NCBI GenBank assembly: GCA_002297935.1
Contig: DBLC01000170.1
Span: 9,092 to 39,742, forward strand
Reading direction: 5' to 3'
Length of the DNA stretch: 30,651 nt
Source: Dialister sp. UBA734
GTDB lineage: Bacteria > Bacillota > Negativicutes > Veillonellales > Dialisteraceae
How positions within the stretch are numbered: the stretch's first letter is position 1; each line of letters starts with the position of its first letter. A program made the position numbers and the translations under genes. Below are positions 30,472-30,651 of the stretch, piece after piece. A model generated the notes under the pieces. The model was not told where the DNA came from, did not search any database, and saw only the letters and a program-made list of their open reading frames with translations.

Positions 30472-30651
30472 AGTTCCTCCTAAATATTGTTGTTGGTTGT
30501 TGGAAATACTTCACTCAAACTTCCCAGCTTAGAAATATCATTTTGTACTGATATTAGGTGCCTTACATGCAGTTGCTTGTCTGTTAGCCTTGTATGTAAA
30601 CGCCCCAGACGCTTTGGCTCATTTCATACCACTTTTCTTTCCTATTGCCTT
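30472..30651. other. Upstream spacer, truncated by window end
   Basis: A short GTTGTTG/GTTGTTG heptamer fragment at 30488-30501 follows the rarD start. TTACAT (30563) and ATGTAA (30594) could pair. I see no gene and no confident promoter. Confidence 0.4.

Overview
The window reads as chromosomal DNA of a Negativicutes bacterium (a Firmicute with an outer membrane), probably Dialister-like. The ylxM-ffh-rpsP-khpA-ylqD-rimM block and the Shine-Dalgarno sites are Firmicute in style, whereas an AcrAB-type RND pump implies an outer membrane. The genus is an inference from gene content and moderate GC. Every protein gene I can support lies on the minus strand, so transcription runs from high to low coordinates.

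Layout in transcription order (right to left): a RarD-like exporter (29.6-30.5 kb); gyrA (26.6-29.0); a FeoA-FeoB fusion for ferrous iron (23.7-26.1); an RND efflux pair, adaptor then pump (18.6-23.2), behind a promoter with a palindromic operator in its spacer; an exported SGNH esterase with two Fn3-like repeats (16.6-17.9); a carboxymuconolactone decarboxylase-cupin fusion (15.8-16.5); a flavodoxin, a 52-aa coiled-coil protein and a flavodoxin-like lipoprotein (14.1-15.5); a 200-nt RNA gene with a consensus promoter and its own terminator, folding like 6S RNA (13.65-13.85); an unknown exported protein (12.7-13.4); the SRP/ribosome block (9.2-12.4); trmD plus a SPOUT methyltransferase (7.3-8.6); yebC (6.4-7.1); and a SAM methyltransferase followed by a complete nickel/peptide-type ABC importer (0.2-5.9).

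The striking part is between the genes. Almost every spacer is built from palindromic composite repeats: (1) 190-240 bp elements with roughly 20-bp terminal inverted repeats, arms made of 9-bp units of the form CAGGTnnCT, and a conserved core near TCGAACGAGATGATAACGCT; (2) inverted arms made of 7-bp units, in several unrelated sequence versions, many starting at or inside a stop codon; (3) small hairpins whose 12-13-nt loop is conserved while the stem changes by compensation; (4) GGTTAT-rich inverted repeats. Families 1 and 2 are joined by the same junction sequence at two loci, so they appear to be parts of one larger system. I do not recognise it as a named family. Most nonamer elements lie in the 5' leaders of genes (gyrA, feoB, acrA-like, trmD, yebC), so they are probably transcribed.

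Promoters, terminators and RNA folds were read by eye; no alignment or folding program was run.
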